Notes under the pieces: generated by a model
Databases searched by the model: none
Told to the model about the DNA's origin: nothing
The model's input: only the letters and a program-made list of their open reading frames with translations
Position numbers and translations under genes: made by a program
Source: a virus
Length of the DNA stretch: 64,000 nucleotides
Virus record (IMG/VR): IMGVR_UViG_3300037349_000099
Location: 1-64,000 of that record
Strand: one strand, 5' to 3'
Part shown: positions 38,072 through 47,849 of the stretch, piece after piece
Layout of the letters: each line of letters begins with the position of its first letter
How positions within the stretch are numbered: the first letter of the stretch is position 1

Positions 38072-41000
38072 TTAGCCTCCCATCTCTGACTCGTCCCGAG
38101 CCTGGTACATCGGGATCGAGTACATGGCAAGCCATTTCAATTCAAACCACGAGTCCGCGACGCGCCCGTTGTTGAACTCCATCCTCCACCGCTCATTGAT
38201 CTTGCTCGGCACCATCCGGCTCAGGCCCTCGCTTTCGAGGATGTTCAGGTCAATGGGCCGGCACGGAAGAATCAAGCCCTTGATAGCGTTCCCTGTCGCA
38301 TCGACCGTGTTGGTTAACATCTGGCGACCGCCAATGAAATACGGATACAGCGTGCCGTTGCCGCGGGCATTCAAGGTGAATCCCTCGATCTTGCTCAGGG
38401 CCATCGTGGTTTCAGGGCACACAGTCTGGTAGCGGCAGTCGATTCCCGCCCCGTTATCGTTGAACTGCCCAGGGGTCACATTCTGGACCGTCCCATCGGC
38501 CGCACTGGACCCGTAGCAGAACTGCGACGTGAAGTAGCCAGAGTCGAGGAACGGAATCCCCACCTGGCCCTGCGCGAACGGCTCTGTGATCGGCAACGCC
38601 CTTTCCAGCCGCTCGCAGATGAAGCCCTGAACGTCATTGATCGAGAACTTGCGCACGTCCGCGATCGCAATCTCTTTGGCCGAGAACGTCGAGAAGTGGA
38701 CCGGCTGTGCCCATCCCTCAAGGTAATTGAGGACAATCTCCTGATTGGGTACGGTCGAGTTGCCGACAGGCGCAAGGATATGGACCTCGTGCCGCTCCTG
38801 GTCGATTTTGCAGCAGATGGTGTTTGCCGCACTCCAGTTGATCGTCTTCCAGAAGTAGGGGATTTCCTTCGTCACAAGCTCTGGGCTGGTTTCCTCGTAC
38901 TTGTAGATCCCACTGCGGTGGACAAAGATCATAAAGTCGCCGCAGGCATCGAACGCCCGAGGCCCGCACGGACCCCGCTCGCTCCACCGCTTCGTCGCCG
39001 TCCAGGACTGGGGATTGTTCGGGTTGGCTGTAAAGGTGAAGCCAGACCGCTCCCTGAGCCCGTAGACGGTGCCGCGGTACTCGATGGTGCCCCAAGCTCT
39101 CTCCCCATCGTCAGAGCCAACCGAGATGTAACTCAGGTCCGCATAATAACTCTCGGGGTCGCCGGCAAGCGAAACCCACCAGCCGGAGTAGTACCCAGGC
39201 ACTCCAGCCTGGAAGATGCGATCGACACTTGGGCAATAGGTGCAATGCACCGCCTGGTTCGGCCAGATCACATCCAGCCGGTCAGTTACGTCATTAGAAC
39301 CGTCCAGATACTCGTCTGTGAAGTTGAAGACGCCGCTGGTGGTCGCATTGTCCTGAAAGACGGTAGCCGACTGGTTGATGGTGTCGGAAAGAAACGTCTG
39401 AGGATAAACGAAGTTCTGCGCTGGGTATTGGAGGTTGACGTCGCCAATCCACCAGAAGGGACCAGCGTTCGACCCGTCGGCCACCGAAAAGGCCACGATG
39501 CGGGCGAGGGTATAGGCCGGTCCGGTCGCCACCTTGAAGATGCCGAGTTCCCATCCGTCTTCATCGACGGCGTATTGAATAACCGAATTGGCAGTGAACC
39601 CCGAGACGGTGTAATTCTGGTTCATGTACATCAGCGCCGCGTAGCGATAGCCCTGGGTGCCATTTATGCCGCCCGTCGCTGTGTCGGCCACGATGGCGCC
39701 GCCCGGTCCCGTTCCGTTTACCGTCGGGGGATTTGGGCCAGTGGCTGATTCCAAGATGAAAGGCTGGGCGGCGGGCTGGTAGAAGCCGACGAGCGCAAAG
39801 GCCGTCGACGGAGGGGCTGGCGTCCCTGTCGGCACATCCGCCTCATAGATGCCAACTGAGGCGATGGTGTAAAGGGCGTTGTTATTGTCGTCCTCGGGCA
39901 CCGCAACAGTCACCAGGACCGCATCATTGCCATTCGTATTGATGATCGAGTTGACTGGTCCGAGAGTCGTTTCTCCCAGCGCATTTGTGTAGGTCTGCGC
40001 GACGTAGACATCTCGGCCGGCCGGGAAACTGCCAGCGGGCAGAGTAGCGGTGTTGGCCAGCGGTGGATTGACCCCCGATGCCGCGGCGGTGATGGTCGGC
40101 GTCGCGCCAAGAGCGTAACTGCCATAGAGTTGGTACTGGTCCGTTGCGGGTACCTGGGATCCCTCGGCAACGTCAATCTCGTAGATGTTGACGCCAGTCA
40201 CGGTGGGCCCGTAGTTCGATGCCAGCGCCACCGTGGCGCCTTGGGTCGCTCCGGTCGTAGTGATATTCGCTGTTGCGCCCGCCGTCGTCTCTCCCGCAGC
40301 ATTCGTGAGGGTCAGGAGGACGTAGATGGTCCTGTTCGCGCCAAAAGTGCCAACTCCAAGCGATAGGCCAGGCGCATTGGGCGGAGCCACGAGGCTTCCG
40401 GCTTGGATGCGCTGGATTTGAACTTCAGTATCTGGGGTAGGCAACTGACCGGGAACTACGCGCGCCGTGCAGAGAGATGGCGGGGCGACTCCGGAAGGCG
40501 GGGCAGTGCAACTGTAGATAGTATTCAGAGCGACCGGAGCGTTATTGGAAAGCTCGTAGCTCGAGATAGAGGGGGCCGCAGCATTGTGCGCCACACTGGC
40601 CGCATAGATGTTCGCACCGGTGGGGACATACGACGGTCCAAGTTCCTGAAACCAGCTCGGCATCGAGGCCAGCGGCGGAATCGTGACCAGCACAATCGAT
40701 GAGCCGGCAATCGTAGTCACGAAAGCGGGGGGAGAGGGCAAAGTCTCCCCCATCGAGTTGACCAGCGTAACAACGATGTAAACGTCGAGGCCTGTGTCCC
40801 AGGAGCCGCCAGAGGACTGGAGAGCCAGCACTGGCTTGGCGGGCGGTGGCACTCGGTTGGCCATGACGGCCGTGTATTCCTGCCACTGGGCAGTGTTGTC
40901 GTAAAACGTGCCGCTGTCGGCCAGCGAATAGAAAGGAGGCTGCGCGCCAGTGACGCCCGCAGTGATGCAGCGATAGGTGTGCCCGTTTCCGCTCGGCGTG

Positions 41001-41542
41001 TTCGGTGTCATCATCTCGCCGACAAGGACTGGAGTGTTGGCAACCCAGTTCCAGCCGAACGGTTTCATTCCGTAAGGCCACACGTTTTTGGTCAGCGGAT
41101 CGATGACCGCCATGCCCGAAAGCGGGAGATTCAGGTCAGAGAAAGCGGCGTAGACCTTGTTGTAGGCCTGGACCGCTACCATCTGGGCATTATTGGGAGG
41201 GGTAAAACTGGAGTTGTAGCCGAACTCGGTCATCTGTCCTGAACCGACCGGGCTCTCATACTGAAGAGCGCCGAGCATGTCAAAGATGATCGGAAGTTGG
41301 AAGAAGTTCTCTGTCACCGTCTCGGGGGTATAGAGGGCACCAATTAAGCCTGTGATGGGGCTTTTGTTGATGCCGCTCATGGTGGTCGAGATTCCGTCCC
41401 TTGTTCGAACGGAGGTCAGAGAGTCAAAGCAGCAGTTACGAACTAAAGCGGACAGACCGGTCGGGATATTGGTCCAGTCATCCTGATCCATGTACCCCAG
41501 GAATCGAGAAATAATACCTAGCTGTCCGCTGAAGTTGGCCAC
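38072..41542 (-). CDS. Large tail/appendage protein with Ig-like repeats
   Basis: An 1156-residue beta-rich protein. Residues 1-230 and 640-1156 look like a structural tail protein with WGTIEYRGTVYGLRERSGFT and similar strands. Between about 245 and 620 lie three tandem modules with the pattern D(V)Y(I/V)xxT-xN-x-x-GET, ending in a NIYExDV-like strand (starts near 249, 401 and 509), typical of Ig/FN3-like repeats. It may form the tail tube or an adsorption appendage of a short-tailed phage. The assignment is by position and fold pattern. Confidence 0.65.
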   Translation of the reverse strand: MANFSGQLGIISRFLGYMDQDDWTNIPTGLSALVRNCCFDSLTSVRTRDGISTTMSGINKSPITGLIGALYTPETVTENFFQLPIIFDMLGALQYESPVGSGQMTEFGYNSSFTPPNNAQMVAVQAYNKVYAAFSDLNLPLSGMAVIDPLTKNVWPYGMKPFGWNWVANTPVLVGEMMTPNTPSGNGHTYRCITAGVTGAQPPFYSLADSGTFYDNTAQWQEYTAVMANRVPPPAKPVLALQSSGGSWDTGLDVYIVVTLVNSMGETLPSPPAFVTTIAGSSIVLVTIPPLASMPSWFQELGPSYVPTGANIYAASVAHNAAAPSISSYELSNNAPVALNTIYSCTAPPSGVAPPSLCTARVVPGQLPTPDTEVQIQRIQAGSLVAPPNAPGLSLGVGTFGANRTIYVLLTLTNAAGETTAGATANITTTGATQGATVALASNYGPTVTGVNIYEIDVAEGSQVPATDQYQLYGSYALGATPTITAAASGVNPPLANTATLPAGSFPAGRDVYVAQTYTNALGETTLGPVNSIINTNGNDAVLVTVAVPEDDNNNALYTIASVGIYEADVPTGTPAPPSTAFALVGFYQPAAQPFILESATGPNPPTVNGTGPGGAIVADTATGGINGTQGYRYAALMYMNQNYTVSGFTANSVIQYAVDEDGWELGIFKVATGPAYTLARIVAFSVADGSNAGPFWWIGDVNLQYPAQNFVYPQTFLSDTINQSATVFQDNATTSGVFNFTDEYLDGSNDVTDRLDVIWPNQAVHCTYCPSVDRIFQAGVPGYYSGWWVSLAGDPESYYADLSYISVGSDDGERAWGTIEYRGTVYGLRERSGFTFTANPNNPQSWTATKRWSERGPCGPRAFDACGDFMIFVHRSGIYKYEETSPELVTKEIPYFWKTINWSAANTICCKIDQERHEVHILAPVGNSTVPNQEIVLNYLEGWAQPVHFSTFSAKEIAIADVRKFSINDVQGFICERLERALPITEPFAQGQVGIPFLDSGYFTSQFCYGSSAADGTVQNVTPGQFNDNGAGIDCRYQTVCPETTMALSKIEGFTLNARGNGTLYPYFIGGRQMLTNTVDATGNAIKGLILPCRPIDLNILESEGLSRMVPSKINERWRMEFNNGRVADSWFELKWLAMYSIPMYQARDESEMGG

Positions 41543-41571
41543 GAGGCTCCACTATTCGTTTGCTGCTTTGG

Positions 41572-41934
41572 TTAGAACGGCACTTCGACAACGATGGACT
41601 GGTTGAGGATGCCAGCCGGATAAGCGCCTGCGCCCAACTCAACTCCGCCGGTTGCGATCTGGACCTTGAAGTTGCCGAGCGTCGTCCCAGGCACCACCTG
41701 AGCCGAATAGAGCGCATAGGCCCCTGTGAAGTTCTGCGAGAAGACGGCCACGCCTTCCTTCGGTACATCCTGGGGGTATCCAAGGATGCCCTTGCCGTTC
41801 GGATCTTTGAATGCGGATGGATTGAGGTTGAGGGTGTCGCCGCCAGTGGCGTAGATGCCGGTAAACACGAGCTGCAAGAAGAGCCGGTCCGGCACTCCAG
41901 CGGGCGAATATTTGACTACATTTTCTGTGAGCAT
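41572..41934 (-). CDS. Small beta-rich virion protein
   Basis: A 120-residue protein with many short strands (RLFLQLVFTGIYATGGDTL, AYALYSAQVVPGTTLGNFKV, QSIVVEVPF) and almost no helix. The size and position between adaptor and appendage genes would suit a capsid decoration or tail accessory protein. No family match is claimed. Confidence 0.55.
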   Translation of the reverse strand: MLTENVVKYSPAGVPDRLFLQLVFTGIYATGGDTLNLNPSAFKDPNGKGILGYPQDVPKEGVAVFSQNFTGAYALYSAQVVPGTTLGNFKVQIATGGVELGAGAYPAGILNQSIVVEVPF

Positions 41935-41967
41935 CGGAATTCTCCTTGAGTAAGTTGATGGTTGAGG

Positions 41968-42684
41968 TTAGTTGCCGCCGTAACCACGACGACCACCGCC
42001 GCGGCTTCCATTCATGCGCCCCACGCGCGAACTTGTTCCCTGCTGCTGCCTTACCAACATGGCTGAAACGTCGTCGAGTGTGTCTTTTCCCTGCTGGCCG
42101 TAGTTCGACACATAGTTCGCGTTGCCGCGTTCCGCCCCGACCAGTGCAGCCGTCATATACCCGAGCGCCACTCCCATCAACGGATGGAGTTGAATTAGGT
42201 CCGTGTCTTTGACCAGCGCCGGCGGCCGGAACTCGCCGCGGATGCGAATATCAAAGGCGTACCCCAAAGCCGTGATGTAGACGATGTAGCTGCGCCACTC
42301 CCAGCAGAAGCGCCCAGTCCAGTAATTCGTAGGCTGGCCTGCCGCGTAGTTGCTGGAGTTGGGCAGGATGTCTCTCCGGGTTCCCATGACGTAACTGGTT
42401 TCAGGGAGCCCGGTGCCCTTTACCTCAATGTCGAGAGGGTTGACCAGACCATCGAACGGCTGGCCCTTCTTCTGGAGTTCGGCCAGTGAGCTGGTGCCGA
42501 GCGCCACGTTGGTTGCAACTTGCAGTTGGGTGATGAAAGGGGAGCATGTGCCTTCGAGATAGTTGAGGGCCTGTTTGTACGCCGTGTTGATGAGCGGCAT
42601 GACATAGCTGTCGGTAATGAAGTCCCCGTCTGGGTCTCCACAGAGCGACCTGACCTGCGCCTTCACATCTAAAACAGAATCCAT
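41968..42684 (-). CDS. Probable head-tail adaptor
   Basis: A 238-residue protein. The start VLDVKAQVRSLCGDPDGDFI, then PLINTAYKQALNYLE, is the helical pattern of podovirus head-tail adaptors that bind the portal ring (P22 gp4/adaptor type). The C terminus is Gly/Arg-rich. Located downstream of portal and capsid in transcription order. Confidence 0.6.
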   Translation of the reverse strand: MDSVLDVKAQVRSLCGDPDGDFITDSYVMPLINTAYKQALNYLEGTCSPFITQLQVATNVALGTSSLAELQKKGQPFDGLVNPLDIEVKGTGLPETSYVMGTRRDILPNSSNYAAGQPTNYWTGRFCWEWRSYIVYITALGYAFDIRIRGEFRPPALVKDTDLIQLHPLMGVALGYMTAALVGAERGNANYVSNYGQQGKDTLDDVSAMLVRQQQGTSSRVGRMNGSRGGGRRGYGGN

Positions 42685-42699
42685 GCTCCCCTTCCCGGT

Positions 42700-43704
42700 T
42701 TACAGCCCTTCGCGCATCGCCTTGCGCTTGGCTTCGATCTTGCGGATTTCGACCCACTCAGTTGCAGAGCAGCGATCAAGCGACGGATGAGCGATTGGAA
42801 TTTCAGCCGCCTTGTATGCTTCAAATGGGTTGTAGGGGCGCTGGCACTTGTGGCAGAAGTATGCGTCCACGCGCTTCTTCGATTCTCCGCAGCCCTCGCA
42901 CGTTACAGCGTTCTCGTGCTGCATCGTGACCCATGGCGCCGGCGTCTGCCTCCAGCCCATATCCAGCTCGTACTGATGCCAGATGCGGTGAACCGTCGTG
43001 ATGTTCCCGCGCTGGTCCTCCTGGTCCCAGAAGGACTGCGCCTGCTGAGTGCTGGTTGCACAGAAGGACTTTTGCAGGTCCAGCGTCTGCGCGAGGGCCG
43101 AATCAAAATCGGTAACTTCTGTCAGATATTCACACCAGCCATTCGGCAGTTGCAGTTTCTGCGGAACCTTGATGCTCGCTTTCTTTGAGGTCGTCGGGAG
43201 ATGGCGTCGGTCTCCCTCAAAGGCCAGAATCCCGCCCATGCCGGATGAGTTCGGCGTGCCGGTGGTGTAGGACGCGAGGAAGTGGTGCGCTATCTCCACC
43301 TGCTTGCAGGCGCGCGGCTCGTAGACGCCATATTCCCGGTCGCCCTGGACCATGACATCCTTGATGCGCGAGAAGATGATCGGCTCTTTGATCGGCACCA
43401 CAACGGCTTTGTAGGTGCGGCCGGCGTACTTGAAAGTGGCGATGTCGTCTTCGAGCACGTGAGGGTCATTGATCGAGCGGACCTTGAGGTTGATTCCGCC
43501 GTCGAGACTTCCGGCTACCGGGTTGAACCAGAGAATCGTTGCCGGCTGTGCCTGGCCGGTGGCTTTGAGCGAGGCCAGCAGGGACTCTCTCTCGATCCTG
43601 AGAGCCTGCATGGACCGGCCTTCGACGGCAGCTTGCGCTTTCATGTAGTCGCGGATGTGGGGATTGTCGTTCGGGTTTACTTGTGCGAAATTCGGTGATC
43701 CCAT
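42700..43704 (-). CDS. Hypothetical virion-cluster protein with zinc ribbon
   Basis: A 334-residue protein. CEGCGESKKRVDAYFCHKCQ near residue 270 is a two-CxxC zinc ribbon; the rest is mixed. FKYAGRTYKAVVVPIKEP suggests a beta domain in the middle. It lies between the adaptor and a second hypothetical gene, so a head-completion role is possible but not shown. Confidence 0.6.
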   Translation of the reverse strand: MGSPNFAQVNPNDNPHIRDYMKAQAAVEGRSMQALRIERESLLASLKATGQAQPATILWFNPVAGSLDGGINLKVRSINDPHVLEDDIATFKYAGRTYKAVVVPIKEPIIFSRIKDVMVQGDREYGVYEPRACKQVEIAHHFLASYTTGTPNSSGMGGILAFEGDRRHLPTTSKKASIKVPQKLQLPNGWCEYLTEVTDFDSALAQTLDLQKSFCATSTQQAQSFWDQEDQRGNITTVHRIWHQYELDMGWRQTPAPWVTMQHENAVTCEGCGESKKRVDAYFCHKCQRPYNPFEAYKAAEIPIAHPSLDRCSATEWVEIRKIEAKRKAMREGL

Positions 43705-43739
43705 GGTTCTCTTCTCCTTCTGTGTGTCGGTCCTGCGGG

Positions 43740-44441
43740 TTATGCGTCGTGAACCGCGCCAAGGTGCTCGGTCATTCCAGCCTGCGCGGTGAGTTGGTTG
43801 CGGAACCGCTGCGCTTCGAGCGATGTGCTCTTGAGCACCGGAACCAGTTCGTTCTTGCGTCGGTCGTTGAGGTCGGCGACGAGTTTGGCCTTCGCCTCCT
43901 TACGGGCATACTCCTCATCCCGCATGACCTGGCGGAAGTAGGCGTCGTGGTTGGTTGGCTGTTTGCGCATGTCCTCTTCGTACATGGCAATCGAATTTTC
44001 GAGGTCACCTAATGCGGGAATCTTGTCGAACGGGCCGTTCATCAGGAAATATCGTCCGCGCTCGGGATAGGGTTCGCACAATAACCGGCTGCCATTCTCT
44101 GACTTTTCGGACGCCCACTGTTCCCGTGTGCCCCAGGTTGAGGCCGGAAACCACTTTTCGAGAATCCAGCCGTCTGCGCAGTTGTACCGCGGAACTTCGA
44201 GGATTCCAGAGGTCACCGAGGAATGGACGGTGCTTTCAAATACCTTGCCGCCGGTCCCGATTGTGACAATGGACTGCTCCCCATCGCCCATATTGCGGAG
44301 GATGCCGCCGCGCTTGACGATGCAGTGCTGCGCCAGCACGACGCGCCACATGGGCTCGCCGTAGGGGTTCTTGCCCCCAATGCGCGCAATAGCTGCCTGT
44401 AGGGACTTTGGTGCGTCGTTCGTTGGATCGATGATGCTCAT
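43740..44441 (-). CDS. Hypothetical virion-cluster protein
   Basis: A 233-residue protein directly downstream of the capsid gene. WRVVLAQHCIVKRGGILRNM and NGPFDKIPALGDLENSIAMY are its most regular segments; the C terminus is helical and charged. Not recognised. Confidence 0.6.
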   Translation of the reverse strand: MSIIDPTNDAPKSLQAAIARIGGKNPYGEPMWRVVLAQHCIVKRGGILRNMGDGEQSIVTIGTGGKVFESTVHSSVTSGILEVPRYNCADGWILEKWFPASTWGTREQWASEKSENGSRLLCEPYPERGRYFLMNGPFDKIPALGDLENSIAMYEEDMRKQPTNHDAYFRQVMRDEEYARKEAKAKLVADLNDRRKNELVPVLKSTSLEAQRFRNQLTAQAGMTEHLGAVHDA

Positions 44442-44467
44442 GCGTAATCACCCTGCTTTTATGCACG

Positions 44468-44499
44468 AAGGGGCTTCCAGACGCATCCAGAGGCCCCTT
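44468..44499 (-). terminator. Hairpin after the capsid gene
   Basis: AAGGGGC (44468-44474) pairs with GCCCCTT (44493-44499) around an 18-base loop. It lies between the capsid gene and the next leftward gene. On the leftward transcript only two Ts follow, so it is more likely an attenuating or RNA-protecting hairpin than a full terminator. Such elements help express capsid in excess. Confidence 0.4.
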
Positions 44500-44520
44500 T
44501 TATGCAGTTGTTATGCGTTT

Positions 44521-45813
44521 CTAGTTGCTCAGGATGGCCTGAACGCCCAGGTTGTAGATCGCACCGTTGGCTACCGGCAGCGAGCTGTAGTAGTTGAATG
44601 AATCCCGATACATCGCATCCGCCTCGGAAACCCACAGCCCGCCGGAGTTGCGCTGCCAGAAGATTTCAGACCCACCGAAGGGAATGAACATCTGCGACTT
44701 GGGGTACCGGACGCGCTTCATGGTCGCCTTGTCGATCCAGCGCAGGGTGTCGGTGCGGCACATCGAATCCTCAACGACTTCGAGGCCGGCCAGCATCCAG
44801 TTTGCGAAGGGGTTGGTCGCCACATCGTAGCTGTCGGGGAGTTTCCCGTTGCCCGCGGTGTAGAGAGTCTTCGCAAAGCCGAGGATCTGCGCAGAGACGC
44901 GCTGGGCCGGGTGAGCGTACCAGACGTTCCGCTTGCGCTGTGTGAAGCGCTTGACGCCAAGGGACTGCTTCATGCGCGCCATGAACGCCTCGACCATGCC
45001 CAGGGTCAGATATGCGCCGTTGGCGTTGTAGGTGGGAGCCTGGACGTAGGGGTTGGAGCGGGCGATTCCGCAATACTCCAGAGCTGAGGAGCCGGAGATG
45101 ATGTAATCCAGCCCGTTCACGCCGATGGGGTTTCCGGTCGAGAGGCCCGTCGGGATGAAGTAATAGCCCGCCGCCGTTCCAGCCGGAGCCGCATCCACCG
45201 TCGCGGTATCGATCGTGCCCACGCCGCCATTCTGGAGGCTCAGGACATTCACATTGCCGATGACGTTGAAGTTGGCATCGGTGATCTGATAGTAGCCGTT
45301 GCGGTCCAGCAGGCGGCCACCGAAGGGCGGAGTCACCAGCGGAATGTTGTTGCCGCCGGCATAGGTCGCGTTGACCTGGGCCAAGATGCCGTTGTTGTAG
45401 CCCTGGATGTAGGCGTTGCGGGTGTGGGCGGTCTTCTCCTTGACATCCGAAATCATCAACGAGATCCAGTTGTCGACCACCACGTCACGGCCACCAGAGG
45501 CGATGCGTTTGGAGAGGTCAGTTGCGGAGATGACGTCGAGAATCGTCAGAGGAGCAACGATCATCTGGTCAACCTGGCTGGCCTGCCCTTGGGGATAGGT
45601 GCCGCCGTCATCCTGGATGTACGAGACGGTGCCGCCGACTTCAGTCCGGATGGGGTGGCGATACTGTTGGAGACCGATTTCCTCGGTCGGTGCGGCGGAG
45701 AACAAAGTGTCTCCTGCCATGTCGAGATTCTCCGACAACTGCACGTCGGAGTTCACTTTCTGAAGCATCCAAGACGTTTGCTGGGATGCGGCGCCGAGAT
45801 TCTGCTGGGGCAT
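44521..45813 (-). CDS. Major capsid protein
   Basis: A 430-residue protein with the features of a podovirus HK97-fold capsid: an N-terminal arm (PQQNLGAASQQTSWMLQKVN), QVDQMIVAPLTILDVISATD, then a long alpha region (LGMVEAFMARMKQSLGVKRF) and a C-terminal beta region (YPKSQMFIPFGGSEIFWQ). It directly follows the scaffold gene in transcription order. AAGGA lies upstream of the ATG. A 225-base leader without genes precedes it. Confidence 0.85.
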   Translation of the reverse strand: MPQQNLGAASQQTSWMLQKVNSDVQLSENLDMAGDTLFSAAPTEEIGLQQYRHPIRTEVGGTVSYIQDDGGTYPQGQASQVDQMIVAPLTILDVISATDLSKRIASGGRDVVVDNWISLMISDVKEKTAHTRNAYIQGYNNGILAQVNATYAGGNNIPLVTPPFGGRLLDRNGYYQITDANFNVIGNVNVLSLQNGGVGTIDTATVDAAPAGTAAGYYFIPTGLSTGNPIGVNGLDYIISGSSALEYCGIARSNPYVQAPTYNANGAYLTLGMVEAFMARMKQSLGVKRFTQRKRNVWYAHPAQRVSAQILGFAKTLYTAGNGKLPDSYDVATNPFANWMLAGLEVVEDSMCRTDTLRWIDKATMKRVRYPKSQMFIPFGGSEIFWQRNSGGLWVSEADAMYRDSFNYYSSLPVANGAIYNLGVQAILSN

Positions 45814-46039
45814 GATGTCCCATTCCTTTTCTCACCGTCCCTCTTTCGTTGACGGCTGGGGTTGTTGGGCACTGCTTGGCGTCGCGCTTCTGCCGGTCTT
45901 TGATCTGCCGGGAGCGGTTTAAGTCTTTCCGTTTAGTGCTTCGGCTGCTCTGTTTAGCGATTCATCCGTTTTGCCCTGCGCCTCCGGGTAGGCGTTTACA
46001 CCGGTGGACCGGGATGAGTTGCTTAATCGAGAGAGCCGA
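45814..46039 (-). promoter_or_regulatory. Gene-free leader upstream of the capsid gene
   Basis: A 226-base gap between scaffold and capsid genes. No complete ORF with a start is seen: one frame over about 45920-46020 looks partly protein-like but has no start codon. The gap may hold a promoter or 5' UTR for high capsid expression; no convincing -35/-10 pair was found. Confidence 0.3.
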
Positions 46040-47716
46040 CTAGGACCGCAACATCTCGTCTTTTCTCATCAACGCTTTGGCTGTCCGTTCGCGCTGGTCT
46101 GCGTCGGGGAAGTTTTGGTCGACCCACTCATAGGCTTGCTTCATCGCATCCTGCGGAGTGAGTGATTTGGGCGTTCCGGCACTGCCGCCTGCCCGCGGCT
46201 CGCGCTCGGCAACCTTCTCACGAATGGCTGACTTACCCTGCCGTTTTTCACGGTCGGCAATCTCTGTCCGCTGAATTTCGCGGAACTGTTTATCGAAGAT
46301 GGCCGGCAGGTGCTCATCGATCAGCCGGTTGGCGAAGTCTACCCGGGCCGCTTCGGCTTCCGGGGATGGCGGCCGGTTGCGCAGCATTGCCGCCTGGTCG
46401 CGGATATAGGCCACGCCGCCGATGATCTTGCCGGTTGCGCGGTCCCTGCGGCCGTAAGTAGCTTCCTCGAACTTGTCGAGCAAACCCTTGGCAAAAACGC
46501 TGATGCCTGTTGCCGGGTCTTTCGCGTCGAGGACGTAACTTGGAATGAACGCGCCCACCTTCTCGCGCTCGTCGATCATGGCCTTGAGTCGCTTGCCTAC
46601 CGAACCACCCACCTTTGTGGCTACTGCGGTTTCGTAGGTTGCGCGCTCCGCCTTCTTCTGTTCGGCGGTCTGGGCTTTGGCCTTTCCGCCGAGTGCCTCC
46701 TCGCGGGCTGCAATCTCCGCATCCTTGGCCGCGTAGTAGGCCTTGGCTTCGGGACTGAGACCGCTCAGGTCGGGCTTCTTCTCGCCGCTGGCCGCACCCT
46801 TCTTCCAGTCCTGAATGAACTTGAAAGCCTGGAGAGCCATGTCGGCTTCCTCGCGGGCTTCCTCGGTACGGAACTGGCCGGCGGCCAACTGCGCTTCTAG
46901 GTCGCTGATTTCTACGCCGTGGTAGGAATCCACTATGTAGTCATTGAGCATCTGAAAGTCTTCGCCGTAGGTCGGCTTGCCGCCTGCGTCGAGAACAGGC
47001 TTGCCGTCCTTGTCCTTGACCATGAACTCATCTGCGAACTGGGAGAAGGCATCAGGGAAGCTATCGGGATTGTCCACTGCTTCAAGAAACCCTGTTCGAA
47101 GACTGACCACGGTGTTGGCGGCATCGGCGGCATACTTGGCCGATTCGGGGTTTGGGAAGATTTCGAGGATCGGTGCGGCCTTTGCGCTCATCCTGGACAT
47201 CGCGAACAGGGCGTTCTTGACCTCCGGGCTGGCATCCATCGCCGCTTGGAGTTCAGGACTCTTGGCGATTAGAGCGTTGAGAGCCTCTGGCGTGACCGCC
47301 TCAACAAGTTCCTCTGCGACGGCAGGTTTTTCCTCGGCAGGCTTATCTGCTTCCGCTTCGGCCGGCTTCTCAACAACTGCCGCCGGATCAACTGCCGCTG
47401 CTTCTCCATCGGGTGCTGCTCCCTCCTCCTGTGCGCGCTCCCAGGCGTTGTGGGCATCGAGGAAGCTAACGATGTCGCCTTCAAAGTCAGACTGCTTGGG
47501 CTCTGTGCCCTTGGCTGCGGGTGCGGCCGGAGAGAGTGTGTCGCCGGGGGCTGCTGCTCCGGCTACTGGCGGGGTGCCTGCGCCGCCCGCTGGGGCTTCT
47601 ACGGCTGGGGTGGACGTTGAGGCAGGCGTTGCGGGTACTGAGGCTGCTGGTGCTGCCGCTGGTGCGGCGGCGGGGGCTGCGGCTGGCGGTGCTGCTACTG
47701 CGGTTCCTTCGGGCAT
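46040..47716 (-). CDS. Scaffolding protein
   Basis: A 558-residue, Ala/Glu/Lys-rich protein with an Ala/Pro-rich N terminus and long helices with few aromatics, for example AKAYYAAKDAEIAAREEALG. Composition, length and position just upstream of the capsid gene fit an internal scaffold that shapes the prohead and leaves it. The FDKQFREIQRTEIADREKRQ segment near the C terminus is basic and could contact capsid. Confidence 0.75.
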   Translation of the reverse strand: MPEGTAVAAPPAAAPAAAPAAAPAASVPATPASTSTPAVEAPAGGAGTPPVAGAAAPGDTLSPAAPAAKGTEPKQSDFEGDIVSFLDAHNAWERAQEEGAAPDGEAAAVDPAAVVEKPAEAEADKPAEEKPAVAEELVEAVTPEALNALIAKSPELQAAMDASPEVKNALFAMSRMSAKAAPILEIFPNPESAKYAADAANTVVSLRTGFLEAVDNPDSFPDAFSQFADEFMVKDKDGKPVLDAGGKPTYGEDFQMLNDYIVDSYHGVEISDLEAQLAAGQFRTEEAREEADMALQAFKFIQDWKKGAASGEKKPDLSGLSPEAKAYYAAKDAEIAAREEALGGKAKAQTAEQKKAERATYETAVATKVGGSVGKRLKAMIDEREKVGAFIPSYVLDAKDPATGISVFAKGLLDKFEEATYGRRDRATGKIIGGVAYIRDQAAMLRNRPPSPEAEAARVDFANRLIDEHLPAIFDKQFREIQRTEIADREKRQGKSAIREKVAEREPRAGGSAGTPKSLTPQDAMKQAYEWVDQNFPDADQRERTAKALMRKDEMLRS

Positions 47717-47766
47717 GCGGTTCTCCTTGTTTCATTCCTGCTGGGTGGTTCGGTGTTGCGGGCAGC

Positions 47767-47794
47767 AAAAAGGCCCACCCGGTTGGGTGAGCCT
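47767..47794 (-). terminator. Rho-independent terminator (leftward)
   Basis: Read leftward: AGGCTCACCC-AACC-GGGTGGGCCT followed by T5 (47771-47767). The stem has nine pairs with one mismatch and a four-base loop. It sits after the gene at 47850 and before the scaffold gene, so it separates the portal unit from the scaffold/capsid unit, probably with partial read-through. Confidence 0.7.
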
Positions 47795-47849
47795 AGTCGC
47801 TAAATGAGTGAGGGTCCGGTTTGAGCACTGTTAGGAGGCTTGGACCCTT

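Noticed and set aside
38696-39748. A 350-codon rightward open frame
   Set aside because: Antisense to the appendage protein gene, Arg/Val/Gly shadow composition, no start signal.
44468-44499. Strong terminator in the rightward direction
   Set aside because: The hairpin is followed by four Ts on the + strand, but no rightward transcription unit reaches this point.
45920-46020. A coding frame in the leader upstream of the capsid gene
   Set aside because: The frame is protein-like near its end but contains no ATG, GTG or TTG after the preceding stop.
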